The translations under genes and the position numbers were made by a program. A DNA stretch of 64,000 nt from Streptomyces sp. S.PNR 29 (GTDB lineage Bacteria > Actinomycetota > Actinomycetes > Streptomycetales > Streptomycetaceae). The notes beneath the pieces were generated by a model, which saw only the letters and a program-made list of their open reading frames with translations, was not told where the DNA came from and did no database searches. Where the stretch lies: NCBI RefSeq assembly GCF_030386795.1, contig NZ_JANUQM010000011.1, forward strand, positions 186,001 to 250,000, written 5' to 3'. Positions 33,352-42,837 of the stretch are shown here, in pieces (position 1 is the first letter of the stretch; every line of letters begins with the position of its first letter).

Positions 33352-35118
33352 ATGTCCACCTCGCCGCTCAGCAGACGCTCGCTCCTCAAGGCCGCCACCC
33401 TCGCGGGAGGAGCCGTCGCCTTCGGGCTTCCGCAGGCCCTGTGGCCCACCACCGCCTCGGCGTACTCGGTCCCCTCGAAACTGGACTGGTGGTACCAGGC
33501 CCGGTTCGGGATGTTCATCCACTTCGGGTCCTACTCCTACCTCGGTGACGGTGAATGGGCCTTCAGCGACAAGGGGTGGACCAAGGCCGACTGGCAGAAC
33601 CATGTGACCAAGCCGTTCAACCCGACCAGCTTCAACGCCGCCCAGATCGCCGAACTGGCCAAGAACGCCGGCATGAAGTACCTCGTGATCACCGCCAAGC
33701 ATCACGAGGGCTACGCCATGTGGGACTCCGACGTCGCCGGCTTCAAGGACGTCACCGGAACCAAGCAGTACAACCTGCACGACTACAACAACTTCCAGCC
33801 CGACCTGCTGGCCCAGTTGAGGACCGAGTGCCTGAACCGGGGCATCAAGTTCGGGCTCTACTACTCGATCATGGACTGGAACCACCCCTCGCAGACCTGC
33901 ACCCCGAGCAACTACTCCACGTCCATGGCCTCCGCGACGGCCCGCGCCGATTACATCAACGACATGAAGGGTCATCTGCAGGAACTGCTGACCCGCTACG
34001 ACCCGGCCATCCTGTGGTTCGACGGCGACTGGTGCGACTGGTGGTCCAAGTCCGACGGCCAGGCACTGTACGACTGGCTGATCGCCCGCAAGTCCAGCCT
34101 CATCATCAACGAACGTGTCAGGCGGGACCTCGGTCTCGGTGACTACGCGGTCGCGGAGTTCGGTGTTCCCGACGCGCCGATGGACCGGCCGTGGGAAGCC
34201 TGCGCCACCATGAACTGGGCCTGGGGGTACAACGATGAGGCGGTGCACTACCGCTCGGTCACGACCCTCGTCCAGGAGATGGTCACGATCGTCTCCCGTG
34301 ACGGCAACTACCTGCTCAACATCGGTCCCAAGGGCGACGGCAGCGTTACACCGGAGTCCGTGGACCGACTCAACGGCATGGCGTCCTGGATGGCTGTCCA
34401 CGCCGACAGTGTCCACGGCACCAGCGGCAGCCCCTTCGCCGCCGAACCTTCCTGGGGCAGGATCACCAAGAAGAACGGCAAGCTCTTCGCCCACGTCTTC
34501 ACCTGGCCCACCGACGGCACGCTCCAGATCCCGGCCGTCCACAACGCCATCAACCGCGTCTATCTGATGAACAACCCCTCGACGTCGCTCTCCTACACCG
34601 TCAGCGGCGGCACCATCAACGTCAGCGTGCCGGCCGGCGCGCCCAACGCGCACGACTCGGTGGTCTGCGTCGAGGTCGCCGGCATGCCGGCGGTCCTGGC
34701 GAACGGGGTGTACCGGCTGGTGTGCGCCCGCAGCGGCAAGGGGCTCGACAACTCCAACACGACCGCCGAGGGCAGCCAGGTCATCCAGTGGACGCAGCAC
34801 AGCGGCCCTCAGCAGCAGTGGACGGTCACGAACATGGACCACGGCTACTACAAGCTGGTCAGCGGGCACAGCGGCAAGGCGCTCGACGACAACGACAGCA
34901 CCACCCCGGGAACGACGATCGTGCAGCGCACCGACAACGGCAGCCACCGGCAGCAGTGGGCCGTCACCGCGCTGGGCAACGGTGAGTTCCGGCTCGTCAA
35001 CCGGCACAGCGGGCTGGCACTGGACAACGCCAACACCAGTGACGAGGGGAGGCCGGTCCTCCAGTGGACCCCGGGTACCGGGACGCCACAGAGATGGGCC
35101 GCGATCAGAATCAGCTGA
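33352..35118 (+). CDS. Secreted GH29 alpha-L-fucosidase with ricin-type lectin domain, copy 2
   Basis: A 588-residue secreted fucosidase. The twin-arginine signal is SRRSLLKAATLAGG (7-20) ending near ASAYS (38). The catalytic barrel covers about 42-365 with FGMFIHFG, ITAKHHEGYAMW, YYSIMDWNHP and the nucleophile Asp224 in ILWFDGDW. A C-terminal beta-sandwich follows to about 450. Residues about 455-588 carry three ricin-type repeats, ending QQQWTVT, RQQWAVT and PQRWAAI, for polysaccharide binding. A strong copy of the GntR motif lies in its promoter. It probably releases L-fucose from xyloglucan, arabinogalactan or rhamnogalacturonan for the ABC transporter encoded downstream. Confidence 0.92.
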   Translation: MSTSPLSRRSLLKAATLAGGAVAFGLPQALWPTTASAYSVPSKLDWWYQARFGMFIHFGSYSYLGDGEWAFSDKGWTKADWQNHVTKPFNPTSFNAAQIAELAKNAGMKYLVITAKHHEGYAMWDSDVAGFKDVTGTKQYNLHDYNNFQPDLLAQLRTECLNRGIKFGLYYSIMDWNHPSQTCTPSNYSTSMASATARADYINDMKGHLQELLTRYDPAILWFDGDWCDWWSKSDGQALYDWLIARKSSLIINERVRRDLGLGDYAVAEFGVPDAPMDRPWEACATMNWAWGYNDEAVHYRSVTTLVQEMVTIVSRDGNYLLNIGPKGDGSVTPESVDRLNGMASWMAVHADSVHGTSGSPFAAEPSWGRITKKNGKLFAHVFTWPTDGTLQIPAVHNAINRVYLMNNPSTSLSYTVSGGTINVSVPAGAPNAHDSVVCVEVAGMPAVLANGVYRLVCARSGKGLDNSNTTAEGSQVIQWTQHSGPQQQWTVTNMDHGYYKLVSGHSGKALDDNDSTTPGTTIVQRTDNGSHRQQWAVTALGNGEFRLVNRHSGLALDNANTSDEGRPVLQWTPGTGTPQRWAAIRIS

Positions 35119-35355
35119 CCGCCCCCACGATCGTCCGTCCCCGGATGCCCGCCCGGGGGCGGATCCACGGTGGCACGACGGCGACCAGGAGACCCGACGT
35201 CGAGTGTCGCGCCCTGCCACAGCCATGCCTTCTTCAAGAGCGATACGGGCCGTCTGACGCCCCGCAAGGACACACCCCTGACACCCGGACCGGCGTCGAA
35301 CGCCGCCTGGGATGTCGTCACCGCAGTCAACATCGTCAACTCACGGAGGAGGGCC

Positions 35356-37302
35356 ATGTCCTCACACGGAATGACTCGCCGTACGTTTATCGGCGCGGCG
35401 GGTGCGGCGACCGCCGCGACCGCCCTGCCGATCGTCCCCGGCTTCTCCGGCCTTGTGCCGCAGGCGTCCGCCGCCGACATGCAGACCAACCTGAGCAGGA
35501 TGGTCGACATGCGGTTCGGCATGTTCAACCACTTCAGCCTGGGCACCTTCACGGACCAGGAGTGGGCGGAACCCAACCAGAGCCCCACCCTCTTCGCTCC
35601 CCCGAATGTCAACTGCGGGCAGTGGGCCGACGCGGCGGTCGCCGCGAAGATGAGCTACGGCATCCTGACGACCAAGCACCATGACGGCTTCGCGCTGTGG
35701 CCGAGTGCTCATGGCACCCAGAACGTCGCGAACAGCTCCTACAAGCAGGACGTGGTGAAGGCGTACTGCGACGCGTTCCGGTCGAGGGGGCTCAAGGTCG
35801 GGTTCTACTACTCGATCTGGGACCGCACCTTCGGCGTCGAGGCATGGGAGAGCCGGCACAAGGTGACCGGGCTCGAGATCACTGACGCCATCCAGCCCGG
35901 CGACATGACCTTCATCCTCGGCCAGATCCGCGAACTGTTGACCAACTACGGCGCCATCGACATGTTCATGACCGACGGTTACGCGTGGCAGATGGGTCAG
36001 CAGGCCGTCAACTACCAGAGGATCCGTTCGCTGGTGAAGGAGCTGCAGCCGGACTGCGTCATGATCGACATCGGCGGACTGTCCGTGCCCTTCCTCAGCG
36101 ACGCGATCTTCTTCGAGGAGCCGCTCGGCGTCACGGCGCCCGCGGGTAACACTTACGCCGGAATGCAGGGGCAGACCATCAGCAACGGCTGGTTCTGGCA
36201 CCCCTCCACGCCGAACGAGAGCCTGATGAGCAAGGACGACATCCTCTCGCACCTGGCCGAGCTGGAACCGAAGTACACCTCGTTCATCCTCAACTGCCCG
36301 CCCAACCGCAACGGCCGGCTGGACACCAACATCGTCAACCGGCTCGCGGAGGTCGGCGCGGCCTGGAGCCCCGACACCTCGCGGCAGCCGCTGCCCACCC
36401 AGCCCCTGCGCGCCGAACACCCCGTCACACCGGTCAACGCGTACGCCACCGCCTTCCACACCGGCGAGGGGCCGCTCAATGCCATCGACGGACTGAGCGA
36501 TGTCCGCTACGAAACCTGCTGGTCGACCTGGGGCCTGCCACTACCGCAGTCGATCACCATCGACCTGGGCGGGGTGTGGAGCAACGTCTCCACCCTGGAG
36601 TACCTGCCCAAGCAGTGGAGCCGCAACGACTCAACCGACGGCGACATCACCTCGTACACCATCTCCACCAGCACCGACGGCACGAACTTCACCCAGGTCG
36701 CCACCGGCACCTGGGCCGGCGACCGTACCCTGAAGCCGGCCGAGTGGCCGGCCAGGAACGTGGGCTTCGTACGGATCAAGGTCAATGCGGCCACCGGCGG
36801 TTACGCCAACGTCAGCGGGTTGCGCATCGGCGGCCGCACCGCCAAGCCGGCGCTGGTGTCCACCACGCTGCCCGGCGACGGCACCGTCTACCGGCTCGTC
36901 GCCCGGCACAGCGGCAAGGTCGCCGACGTGGAGAGCGGGGGCACCGCGAACAACACCAACGTCCTGCAGTGGCCCTGGCTCAACAAGCCGAACCAGAAGT
37001 GGACCTTCGCCAACACCGGCGACGGCTACTACAGGATCAAGGGCGTGGCCAGCGGAAAGCTGATGGAAGTCGGGGGGCTCTCCCGGGCCGACGGCGGCAA
37101 CGTCAACATCTGGACGGACGCCACCGCCCCCCAGCAGCACTGGGCCGTCACGCCCACCGGCGACGGCTACTACGTCCTCATCAACCGCTACAGCGGGCTC
37201 TGCCTCGCTGTCGACGAGGGCAGCACCTCCGACGGAGCCAACATCGAGCAGCAGCCGTACGCGTCGCTGGCACGGCAGCAATGGCAGATCGTCCCCTCGT
37301 GA
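35356..37302 (+). CDS. Secreted GH29 alpha-L-fucosidase with CBM32-like and ricin-type domains, copy 3
   Basis: A 648-residue secreted enzyme; GGAGGAG precedes ATG 35356. TRRTFIGAAGAATAATA (7-23) is a twin-arginine signal. The GH29 barrel is about 40-365, with FGMFNHF, TTKHHDGFALW, YYSIWDR and nucleophile Asp207 in MFMTDGYAW. Residues about 380-505 form a discoidin-like (F5/8 type C, CBM32) module (NAIDGLSDVRYETCWST, SITIDLGG, YTISTSTDGTNFTQVATGTW). Residues 515-648 carry three ricin-type repeats (NQKWTFA, QQHWAVT, RQQWQIV). The barrel differs clearly from the other two copies, so it probably has a different linkage preference. It lies 237 bp after copy 2, in the same direction; no terminator was seen in that gap. 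Confidence 0.9.
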   Translation: MSSHGMTRRTFIGAAGAATAATALPIVPGFSGLVPQASAADMQTNLSRMVDMRFGMFNHFSLGTFTDQEWAEPNQSPTLFAPPNVNCGQWADAAVAAKMSYGILTTKHHDGFALWPSAHGTQNVANSSYKQDVVKAYCDAFRSRGLKVGFYYSIWDRTFGVEAWESRHKVTGLEITDAIQPGDMTFILGQIRELLTNYGAIDMFMTDGYAWQMGQQAVNYQRIRSLVKELQPDCVMIDIGGLSVPFLSDAIFFEEPLGVTAPAGNTYAGMQGQTISNGWFWHPSTPNESLMSKDDILSHLAELEPKYTSFILNCPPNRNGRLDTNIVNRLAEVGAAWSPDTSRQPLPTQPLRAEHPVTPVNAYATAFHTGEGPLNAIDGLSDVRYETCWSTWGLPLPQSITIDLGGVWSNVSTLEYLPKQWSRNDSTDGDITSYTISTSTDGTNFTQVATGTWAGDRTLKPAEWPARNVGFVRIKVNAATGGYANVSGLRIGGRTAKPALVSTTLPGDGTVYRLVARHSGKVADVESGGTANNTNVLQWPWLNKPNQKWTFANTGDGYYRIKGVASGKLMEVGGLSRADGGNVNIWTDATAPQQHWAVTPTGDGYYVLINRYSGLCLAVDEGSTSDGANIEQQPYASLARQQWQIVPS

Positions 37303-37421
37303 TCCTCCGTGGAAGTCCCGCGTCACCCACGGTTGTCGGCGATATGGGTCGTCCCCAGGGGCTGTCGCCCGGCCGCATACAGCTCGGGCGCTCCCGCGGT
37401 GCCGTGCCGCGGCATGAGTGA

Positions 37422-37469
37422 CCCGCCGCCGCCCGACCGGCATGGGAGGGGGCGTCGGGCGGCGGCGGG
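37422..37469. terminator. Bidirectional terminator between GH29 copy 3 and the GntR gene
   Basis: A perfect 16-bp stem (CCCGCCGCCGCCCGAC at 37422-37437 with its complement at 37454-37469) and a 16-nt loop in the 188-bp convergent gap. Confidence 0.75.
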
Positions 37470-37490
37470 AGCACGGGGGGACGGGCGCGG

Positions 37491-38192
37491 TCAGCCGGCG
37501 AGAGGTTCCTCCGGTGCGTCGTTCAGGCTGGCCGCCAGCCACTGTTCGACGGCGGTGATGTGCACCGTCGCGGCCGAGGCGGCCAGCAGCGCGTCGCGTG
37601 CCTGCAGGGCGCCGAGGATCTGCTGGTGGTCCCGGTGCGCGTTGTCCACGGTGCGCCGGGCCTGGGTGCCCCGGACGATGCGTACCCGCTGGGTGCGGGT
37701 GGACAGCACGCGCAGCAGCATCGACAGCACCGGGTTGCCGACGGCTTCGACGATCCTCACGTGGAAGGCGATGTCGTGGGCGATGAACTCCTCGACCGTG
37801 GCGGCCGACTTGGACCGCTCCAGGATGTCGCCGAGTTCTCGCAGGTCCTCGGAGGTCAGCAGCGCGGCGGCCAGCCCGGTCGCCTGTGGCTCCAGGAGCC
37901 TGCGCACCTGGAGCAGTTGCAGGGCGGTCCGTCCCTGGGAGACGTCCGAGGCGAAGGAGAGCGATTCGAGGAGGAGATGGGGCTCCAGGCTGGACACATA
38001 GGTGCCGTCCCCCTGCCGCACGGTGAGGATGCGCATCGCGGTGAGCGCACGGACGGCCTCGCGCAGCGAGTTGCGGGACAGGCCCAGCTGCGCGGCGAGC
38101 ATCTCCTCCTTCGGCAGGCGGGAGCCGGGCGCGAGTTCGCCCGCGACGATCATCGCCTTGATCTTGTCCATCGCCTCGTCGGTGAGTGCCAC
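37491..38192 (-). CDS. GntR-family regulator (FadR/FCD subfamily), copy 2, in the transporter operon
   Basis: A 233-residue regulator starting at GTG 38190-38192 with AGGAAGG seven bases upstream. The winged helix (LTDEAMDKIKAMIVAGELAPGSRLPKEEMLAAQLGLSRNSLREAVRAL, then VRQGDGTYVSSL) is closely similar to the one at 22807, including LAAQLGLSRN and REAV in the recognition helix. The FCD domain carries Asp/His metal-binding residues (IAHDIAFHVRIV, HRDHQQI, VHITAVEQW). As last gene of the ABC transporter operon it is the natural regulator of that operon and of cluster II. The shared recognition helix predicts cross-talk with cluster I. Confidence 0.9.
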   Translation of the reverse strand: MALTDEAMDKIKAMIVAGELAPGSRLPKEEMLAAQLGLSRNSLREAVRALTAMRILTVRQGDGTYVSSLEPHLLLESLSFASDVSQGRTALQLLQVRRLLEPQATGLAAALLTSEDLRELGDILERSKSAATVEEFIAHDIAFHVRIVEAVGNPVLSMLLRVLSTRTQRVRIVRGTQARRTVDNAHRDHQQILGALQARDALLAASAATVHITAVEQWLAASLNDAPEEPLAG

Positions 38193-38270
38193 GTGCGTGC
38201 CTTCCTGTGCCGGGGGCGTACGAGCGCCGCTCCGCCACTCGGCACCGGGCCGGGGCGGAGCGGGCGACCG

Positions 38271-39314
38271 CTACTCCTGCTTCTCGCCGGAGGCGAATCG
38301 GGAGATGATCAGGGCGACGATGATGATGGCGCCGTTCAGGAACTGGTTCCACAGCGCCGGTACGCCCGCCAGCGTCATGACGTTGACGACCAGCTGGAGG
38401 GTCAGGACACCCGTGAGGGCGCCGAACACGGACCCCTTGCCGCCGTTCAGGCTCACCCCTCCGATGACGGTCGCGGCGAAGACCTGGAAGATCCAGCCGC
38501 TGCCCTGGGTGGCGGAGATGGAGCCGTAGTGGCCGCTGTAGAGGATGCCGGCGAACGCGGCGAGCAGGCTGCCGAGGATGAGGACGGCCCACACGATCCG
38601 GTCGACGCGGATGCCGGCGGTCCGTGCCGCCTCCGCGTTGCCGCCGATGGCGTACAGCGCCCGGCCGTGCCGCAACCAGGCCAGCGCGCTGCCCCCCGCC
38701 GCGAACAGCACCGCGCAGATCCAGATGGCCGCCGGTACGCCGAGCCAGGACGCCTTGCCCAGGTAGGTGAAGGAGGACGGCAGGTCCACGATCGACTGGC
38801 CCTCGGAAAGGGCGACTTGGAGTCCGCGCAGCATGGTCAGACCGCCGAGGGTGACGATGAACCCGTTGAGCCGCAGCTTGAGGATGAGGAAGCCGTTCAG
38901 GAGGCCGATCGCCACGCCGACCAGGAGGCACAGCGGGACCGCCGTCCACTCGGGGAAGAGCCCGAGCCCGTTGAACCGTCCACCGCTCGTCGGCAGGACG
39001 AGCCATACGGCGATGACCGGGGCCACACCGATGGTCGACTCCAGCGACAGGTCCATGCGCCCGCAGATGAGGATGAGCGCGGTGGCCAGGACGAGCAGAC
39101 TCAGTTCGGTGGACTGCTGCGCCACACCGATGAGGTTGTCGGCGGTGAGGAAGGCCGGCGAGACGATGAAACCGATCAGGCCCAGCACCAGGATGGCCGG
39201 GACCAGGGACAGTTCACGGAAACGGCCGAGGTCGAGCCGGTGCCGGGCGGTGTCCGCCGCGGCCTGCTCCGTTGTGCTCGGTGCGGGCTCCGTGACATCT
39301 GTGGTGGCGGACAT
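38271..39314 (-). CDS. Sugar ABC transporter permease (RbsC/AraH type)
   Basis: A 347-residue membrane protein of the ribose-type (BPD_transp_2) permease family with about ten helices and the signature region SLESTIGV, GLLNGFLILKLRLNGFIVTLGGLTMLRGL and RTAGIRVDRIVWAVLILGSLLAAFAGILYSGHYGS. It forms the channel for sugar uptake with the ATPase encoded two bases upstream and the lipoprotein at 41055. Only one permease gene is present, so the channel is probably a homodimer. With the surrounding fucosidases and L-fucose oxidation genes the substrate is most likely L-fucose or a related pentose/hexose (inference). Confidence 0.92.
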   Translation of the reverse strand: MSATTDVTEPAPSTTEQAAADTARHRLDLGRFRELSLVPAILVLGLIGFIVSPAFLTADNLIGVAQQSTELSLLVLATALILICGRMDLSLESTIGVAPVIAVWLVLPTSGGRFNGLGLFPEWTAVPLCLLVGVAIGLLNGFLILKLRLNGFIVTLGGLTMLRGLQVALSEGQSIVDLPSSFTYLGKASWLGVPAAIWICAVLFAAGGSALAWLRHGRALYAIGGNAEAARTAGIRVDRIVWAVLILGSLLAAFAGILYSGHYGSISATQGSGWIFQVFAATVIGGVSLNGGKGSVFGALTGVLTLQLVVNVMTLAGVPALWNQFLNGAIIIVALIISRFASGEKQE

Positions 39315-39316
39315 GT

Positions 39317-40912
39317 CTACCTTCCGTGCTGGTGAGTGCCGGACGCCGCGGACGCGGCGGATGCAGTGGTGGTGTCGGCGACGCCCTCGATGGCGGCGAC
39401 GACGTGCTCGTCCTTCCAGCCGCGGTCGAACTCGGCGACCACCCGTCCGTGGAACATGACCACGACGCGGTCGCAGGTTCTGAGGTCGTCCAGTTCGTCG
39501 GAGACGATCAGGGCGGCCTTGCCCTCGTCGGCGGCCCGCCGGATCCTGCCGAGCAGGAACTCCTTGGACTTGACGTCGACGCCGTTGGTGGGGCGGATGG
39601 CCACCAGGACGTGGGGGTCGGTGGCCAGGGCGCGGGCGACGACGACCTTCTGCTGGTTGCCGCCGGAGAGCGCGGAGACCGGGGTGTTGGCCGCCGGGGT
39701 CTTGATGTCGAGGTCACGGATCATGCGCCGGGCGAAGGCCCTGGTCCGGGCGGGCAGGACGGTGCCGAACGGGCCGAGCTGGTCGGTGACGGTGAGCGTC
39801 GCGTTCTCCGCCACGCTCCGGTTGTTGACCAGTCCCTGCAGATGGCGGTCCTCGGGGACGAAACCCACTCCGGCGGCCAGGGCGGACGGCACGCTGCCGG
39901 TGCGCACGACTGTGCCGCCGACGGTGATCCGGCCGGCCTTGGCGCGGTGCAGACCGGCGACGGTCTCGCCCACCTGCACATTGCCGCTGGCCGTCGCTCC
40001 GGCGAGCCCGACCACCTCGCCGGAGCGCACCTCCAGGGAGAGGTCCTCGCAGGCGCCGGGCAGGGTGAGGGCGTCGATGCGCAGCAGCTCCGTCCCGCCG
40101 GCCGGTGCGGCCGGGGACGTGCTCGCGGGGCCTGCGGCCACGGAGGCGGCGTCGCCGGTCATGGCCTCCACGAGGGAGTGGTGCCCCAGTTCGGCCACGG
40201 GTGCGGTCAGGATGTGGCGGGCGTCGCGGTAGACCGTGACGGTGGTGCAGAGGTCGTAGACCTCTTGCAGGTGGTGGGAGATGAAGAGGAAGGCGACGCC
40301 CTGCTCCTGGAGGTCCCGGAGCTTGTCGAAGAGGCGGCCGATGCCGCGGGCGTCGAGCTTCGCGGTGGGCTCGTCCAGGATGATGAAACGGGCACCGAAG
40401 GACAGCGCGCGGGCGATCTCCACGAACTGCCGCTGCTCGACGGTCAGGTCCCTGGCCCGCGCGGCGGGGTCGACGGCCACCCCGTACTCGCCGAGGAGTT
40501 CCTCCGCACGCTGTCTGAGCTGCTTCCAGCGGATGGGGCGCACCGCGCCGGGACTCTGCCGGTTCAGGAAGAGGTTCTCGGCGACGGTCAGATCACCGAT
40601 GATGGTGGACCGCTGATAGACGCAGGCGACCTTCGAGCGCCAGGCGTCGATGTCGCCGAAGGCCGGCGCCGGCGCACCGGAGAAGCGCAGCGAACCGGTG
40701 TCGGGCTGCTGGAGGCCGGTGAGGATCGACACGAGCGTCGACTTGCCGGCGCCGTTGCGTCCCACCAGGGCGTGCGCTTCGCCCTCGGCGATGCTGATGC
40801 GGGCGTCGCGCAGGGCGACGGTGGCGCCGAATCGTTTGCTGATGCCGGTCGCCTCGGCGACCGGGGCCCGGGTTCCGGGGCCGCTCGCCGGGCTGGTGGC
40901 GGTGTCCGCCAT
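39317..40912 (-). CDS. Sugar ABC transporter ATP-binding protein (RbsA/MglA type, two domains)
   Basis: A 531-residue protein with two fused ABC domains. Domain 1 has Walker A GRNGAGKST (51-59), the Q-loop region, signature LTVEQRQ and Walker B RFIILDEPTAKLD. Domain 2 has a degenerate Walker A (GLAGATASGNVQ, no Lys), signature LSGGNQQKV and a changed Walker B (DPHVLVAIRPTNGVD), the asymmetric arrangement usual for RbsA/MglA/XylG. Domain 1 therefore probably does the ATP hydrolysis. The gene ends two bases before the permease ATG. Confidence 0.93.
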   Translation of the reverse strand: MADTATSPASGPGTRAPVAEATGISKRFGATVALRDARISIAEGEAHALVGRNGAGKSTLVSILTGLQQPDTGSLRFSGAPAPAFGDIDAWRSKVACVYQRSTIIGDLTVAENLFLNRQSPGAVRPIRWKQLRQRAEELLGEYGVAVDPAARARDLTVEQRQFVEIARALSFGARFIILDEPTAKLDARGIGRLFDKLRDLQEQGVAFLFISHHLQEVYDLCTTVTVYRDARHILTAPVAELGHHSLVEAMTGDAASVAAGPASTSPAAPAGGTELLRIDALTLPGACEDLSLEVRSGEVVGLAGATASGNVQVGETVAGLHRAKAGRITVGGTVVRTGSVPSALAAGVGFVPEDRHLQGLVNNRSVAENATLTVTDQLGPFGTVLPARTRAFARRMIRDLDIKTPAANTPVSALSGGNQQKVVVARALATDPHVLVAIRPTNGVDVKSKEFLLGRIRRAADEGKAALIVSDELDDLRTCDRVVVMFHGRVVAEFDRGWKDEHVVAAIEGVADTTTASAASAASGTHQHGR

Positions 40913-40997
40913 GGTGGATACCGTCCTTCGGGTACGGATGGTGGGGGCCGGGGATCGGGGAGCTGGGAGCCGACCGGATCCGGGTCGGGAGGCCGCA

Positions 40998-41026
40998 GCC
41001 GGGGGAGGGGAAAGAGGCCCCCCGGC
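40998..41026 (-). terminator. Hairpin between the binding-protein and ATPase genes
   Basis: GCCGGGGG (40998-41005) pairs with CCCCCGGC (41019-41026) around a 13-nt loop, 28 bp after the lipoprotein stop. Such hairpins after binding-protein genes often reduce read-through or protect the upstream mRNA, giving an excess of binding protein over membrane components. Confidence 0.5.
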
Positions 41027-41054
41027 GTTGACGCGGTCGGTGGCTGCCGGTTAA

Positions 41055-42104
41055 TCAGCCGACGTTGTTGCCCCACAGGGACTTGTCGTCCACGTTGTCC
41101 TTGGTCACCAGCGGGGCGGGCAGCTGGTCCTCCAGCCCGTTCGGGATCTTGACGATCGTCGAGCCGTGGTCGGTCGCACCCGGCTTGAACGTCTTGCCCT
41201 CTGCCGCGGCCTGGGCGTAGTACAGCGCGTACTTGGCGTAGAGGTCGGCGGGCTGGGAGACCGTGGCGTCGATCTGGCCCTTGCGGATGGCGTCGAACTC
41301 CTGCGGGATGCCGTCGTTGGAGACGATGCTGATGTGGCCCTTCTCGCCGGCGGGCTTGAGCAGGCCCTTCTGCTCCAGCAGCGCCAGGGTGGGCTGGAGG
41401 AACGCGCCGCCGGCCTGCATGTAGATACCGTTCAGGTCCGGGTGCTGGGCCAGCAGCGACTGCAGCTTGGCGGAGGCGACGTCACCCTTCCACTCCGTGG
41501 GAAGCTCGAAGACCTTGATCTTGGGGAACTTGGTCTTCATGCACTCGGCGAAGGCCTCCGAGCGGTCGCGGCCGTTGATGGAGTCGAGGGAGCCCTGGAA
41601 CTCGGCCACCTTGCCCTTGCCGCCGAGCTGCTTGCCGAGGAACTCACAGGCCTTGGTGCCGTACGCCCGGTTGTCGGCGCGGACCACCATGTAGACCTCA
41701 CCCTTGTCAGGCCTGGTGTCGACACTGACCACGGGGATCTTCTTGGACGCGAGGGTGTCGAGGGTGGAGGCGATGGCGCCGGTGTCCTGGGGCGCCATGA
41801 CGACGGCCTTCGCTCCGGTGTTCTGGAAGGCCTGGACGTTGGCGACGAGCTTGGTGACGTCGTTCTGCGAGTTGCTGATCGGCAGGGCGTTGATGCCGTC
41901 CGCCTTGATGCCCTTCTTCAGGTACTGCGCGTAGGAGTTCCAGAAGTCGGAGTCGGAACGCGGCAGGTCGATACCGATGGCCGGCTTGTCACCGCCCGAG
42001 CCGACCGACTCCGAGCCGCTCCGGTTGCACGCGGTGGCGAGGGCGAGGACCGCGAGCACGGCGGTGGCGGCTGTGGCAGTGGAGCGGGTCCGAGTGGGCT
42101 TCAT
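41055..42104 (-). CDS. Sugar-binding lipoprotein of the ABC transporter
   Basis: A 349-residue substrate-binding protein of the ribose-binding (Peripla_BP_4) type. The signal peptide ends in the lipobox LATAC with Cys26 as the lipid anchor. The mature part starts with the two-lobe pattern PAIGIDLPRSDSDFW, VVMAPQDTGAIASTLD, IPVVSVDTRP and FQGSLDSINGRDRSEAF. It should capture the sugar at the cell surface and deliver it to the permease. It is the first gene of the leftward transporter-GntR operon and is divergent from cluster II over an 866-bp region. Confidence 0.92.
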   Translation of the reverse strand: MKPTRTRSTATAATAVLAVLALATACNRSGSESVGSGGDKPAIGIDLPRSDSDFWNSYAQYLKKGIKADGINALPISNSQNDVTKLVANVQAFQNTGAKAVVMAPQDTGAIASTLDTLASKKIPVVSVDTRPDKGEVYMVVRADNRAYGTKACEFLGKQLGGKGKVAEFQGSLDSINGRDRSEAFAECMKTKFPKIKVFELPTEWKGDVASAKLQSLLAQHPDLNGIYMQAGGAFLQPTLALLEQKGLLKPAGEKGHISIVSNDGIPQEFDAIRKGQIDATVSQPADLYAKYALYYAQAAAEGKTFKPGATDHGSTIVKIPNGLEDQLPAPLVTKDNVDDKSLWGNNVG

Positions 42105-42467
42105 GGCCGTGTTGTCTCCTTTGACGGGGGCGGAGGACCGCGAGACAGCGATGAGAGGGAGGCGTACTCGCCTGCCGGAGAGGACGGGCGAGGCAGCGGG
42201 CCGGGCAGAGGGTGGCCCGGCACAGGGCAGTGCGGGACCGCGCCCGAGGGGACGGAGAGGAGGGAGAGCCTGCCCGAGAGACGCAGGTCAGGGGCTGTAT
42301 CCGACCGTTCGGAAGGGCGCCAGGGGCCCCGGGCCATTCCTCCGATGTCTCTCGGACGTCGAGGACGTTACGACGGGGTTGCCGAAGTTGACAAGACTCC
42401 GCGGCCCTTGAATTGCGCGGCAGGACGAAACCATGCTGAGCGGCCCTGCATGAACGCGTCAGACTGA

Positions 42468-42479
42468 CTGGCGCGCCAG
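42468..42479. promoter_or_regulatory. Perfect 12-bp palindrome in the transporter/cluster II intergenic region
   Basis: CTGGCGCGCCAG is a perfect palindrome 364 bp upstream of the binding-protein gene. The gap 42105-42970 contains no gene; apart from this palindrome and the two GntR-motif copies I see only GC-rich non-coding sequence and a lone TTGACA at 42388. Confidence 0.35.
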
Positions 42480-42778
42480 CCTTTGACCTGTGCCGATGCC
42501 TCATCAGCTGATCGGGTCGCATGGAGCGGGTGAGCCTCACGATTCGGCAACGGCCGCTGCGTCCGCTGGGCTGCCATGTCGCCGGAACGGCGCTGCCGGG
42601 CTGCCGTGACCCACTCCGGGCAGGGTCGGCGGTACGTGGTCAGGGCTCCCATCAGCGTAGTCTCCCGCGCATGGCTCGCCAGGAGTCATCGGACGAAACG
42701 TCGGTCGTCGCCCCCGCATCAGCGTCGACCGAGGTGCCACTCCCCGTCATGTCCGGGTGAGCGCTCACGGCAGTGCAA

Positions 42779-42793
42779 ATACATCCGAGGAAT
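42779..42793 (+). promoter_or_regulatory. Candidate GntR operator upstream of cluster II, distal
   Basis: ATACATCCGAGGAAT matches the motif at 12 of 14 arm positions. It is 177 bp before the start of the hydrolase gene at 42971, the same spacing as the site before the second GH29 gene. Confidence 0.6.
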
Positions 42794-42837
42794 CCGTTGC
42801 CAGCGGGTGCTGTTGCGTCTACAGTCTCGATGCCGCC

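Noticed and set aside
36631..39006. A 791-codon leftward open frame across GH29 copy 3, the terminator, GntR and the permease
   Set aside because: It runs through genes on both strands and across a strong hairpin, and its text is Arg/Pro/His-rich without motifs.
42388..42413. A sigma-70-type promoter with TTGACA at 42388
   Set aside because: No acceptable -10 lies at 16-18 bp and it is almost 600 bp from the next gene on that strand.
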